A stretch of 6,828 nucleotides of DNA from Rhodoferax sp. (GTDB lineage: Bacteria; Pseudomonadota; Gammaproteobacteria; Burkholderiales; Burkholderiaceae), in NCBI GenBank assembly GCA_028292075.1, contig JAQGNA010000222.1, positions 1-6,828 of the forward strand, read 5' to 3'. Both the position numbers and the translations under genes were made by a program. This document shows, piece after piece, positions 6,113 to 6,828 of the stretch. The notes beneath the pieces were generated by a model. That model searched no databases. It worked only from the letters and a program-made list of their open reading frames with translations, and was not told the origin of the DNA. Each line of letters opens with the position of its first letter. The stretch's first letter is position 1.

Positions 6113-6828
6113 ATGGCAACTGCAGCGTCCAGAGACATCAAGGAATTTGTCTTCGAGTGGGAAGGCAAGGACCGCAATGGCAAGCAGGTCCGGGGCGAAA
6201 CCCGCGCGGTGGGCGAAAACCAGGTCCAGGCCACGCTGCGCCGCCAGGGCGTGTTTCCCACCAAGATCAAGAAGCGCCGCATGCGCTCGGGCAAGGCCAT
6301 CAAGCCCAAGGACATCGCCATTTTCACGCGCCAGCTCGCAACCATGATGAAGGCCGGCGTACCGCTGCTGCAAGCCTTCGACATCGTCGGCCGTGGCAAC
6401 ACCAACGCGAGCGTCACCAAGCTGCTAAACGATGTGCGCTCCGACGTGGAAACCGGCAGCTCGCTCAGCGGCGCATTCCGCAAATTTCCGATGTACTTCA
6501 ACAGCCTCTACTGCAACCTGGTGGAAGCTGGCGAGGCCGCGGGTATTCTCGAGTCGCTGCTCGACCGCCTGGCGGTCTACATGGAAAAAACCGAGGCCAT
6601 CAAGTCGAAGATCAAATCGGCGTTGATGTACCCCACCTCGGTTCTGGTCGTTGCGTTTGTGGTGGTAGCGGTGATCATGATTTTCGTGATTCCGGCGTTC
6701 AAGGAAGTGTTCAGCAGCTTCGGCGCCGACCTGCCCGCCCCCACCCTGATGGTGATCGCAATCAGTGAGGTGTTCGTGGCCTACTGGTGGCTCATCTTCG
6801 GCGGCATCTTCGGTGCGATCTACTTCTT
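6113..6828 (+). CDS. pilC: Type IV pilus inner-membrane platform protein PilC, N-terminal 238 residues (3' end outside window)
   Basis: Polytopic GspF/PilC-family protein that forms the inner-membrane platform on which PilB (extension) and PilT (retraction) act. The family is usually about 400 residues, so roughly the first 60 percent is present. A basic N-terminal region includes FEWEGKDRNGKQVRGE and a KKRRMR cluster. It is followed by the first cytoplasmic GspF domain with FTRQLATMMKAGVPLLQAF, then LVEAGEAAGIL and the KIKSALMYPTSV segment before the first membrane span. Membrane helix 1 is about residues 175-196 (SVLVVAFVVVAVIMIFVIP). A second hydrophobic stretch begins near 212 and reaches the window edge. 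ATG 6113 has an AGGG ribosome site and fits the family N-terminus. It is cotranscribed with pilB by spacing. pilD commonly follows in this operon type but lies outside the window. Confidence 0.95.
   Translation, partial: MATAASRDIKEFVFEWEGKDRNGKQVRGETRAVGENQVQATLRRQGVFPTKIKKRRMRSGKAIKPKDIAIFTRQLATMMKAGVPLLQAFDIVGRGNTNASVTKLLNDVRSDVETGSSLSGAFRKFPMYFNSLYCNLVEAGEAAGILESLLDRLAVYMEKTEAIKSKIKSALMYPTSVLVVAFVVVAVIMIFVIPAFKEVFSSFGADLPAPTLMVIAISEVFVAYWWLIFGGIFGAIYF

Overview
The window looks like ordinary core chromosome of a high-GC betaproteobacterium. It is most like Burkholderiales, probably a relative of Comamonadaceae. This rests on my recognition of the RNase E, RluC and PilB sequences and on the strong G/C bias at third codon positions; no search was run. 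I see no mobile element, tRNA, rRNA, CRISPR array or phage gene.

Layout. The left 2.7 kb (1-2715, minus strand) is the 5' part of rne, encoding RNase E. It covers the whole catalytic half and much of a long, low-complexity, Arg/Gly/Glu/Pro-rich tail, and it runs off the left edge. A 539-nt gene-free stretch (2716-3254) follows. It reads best as the long, hairpin-rich 5' leader of rne plus the divergent promoter region. On the plus strand come rluC (3255-4259, 23S rRNA pseudouridine synthase), pilB (4341-6077, type IV pilus extension ATPase) and the first 238 codons of pilC (6113 to the right edge, pilus inner-membrane platform protein).

How the genes work together. rne and rluC form a divergent RNA-metabolism pair that is also adjacent in Escherichia coli. 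RNase E matures and decays RNA, and RluC modifies 23S rRNA. pilB and pilC form the start of a type IV pilus assembly operon; PilB is the cytoplasmic motor that acts on the PilC platform. pilB has its own good promoter-like sequence just upstream, so the pilus genes need not be read from the rluC promoter.

No undescribed multi-gene system is visible. The points worth a second look are regulatory or architectural: the structured rne leader, the apparently overlapping divergent rne/rluC promoters with an FNR-box-like palindrome between them, a pilB promoter placed so close to the ATG that the mRNA would be nearly leaderless, the rluC-pilB junction, and the repeat-built RNase E tail with an embedded amphipathic helix.
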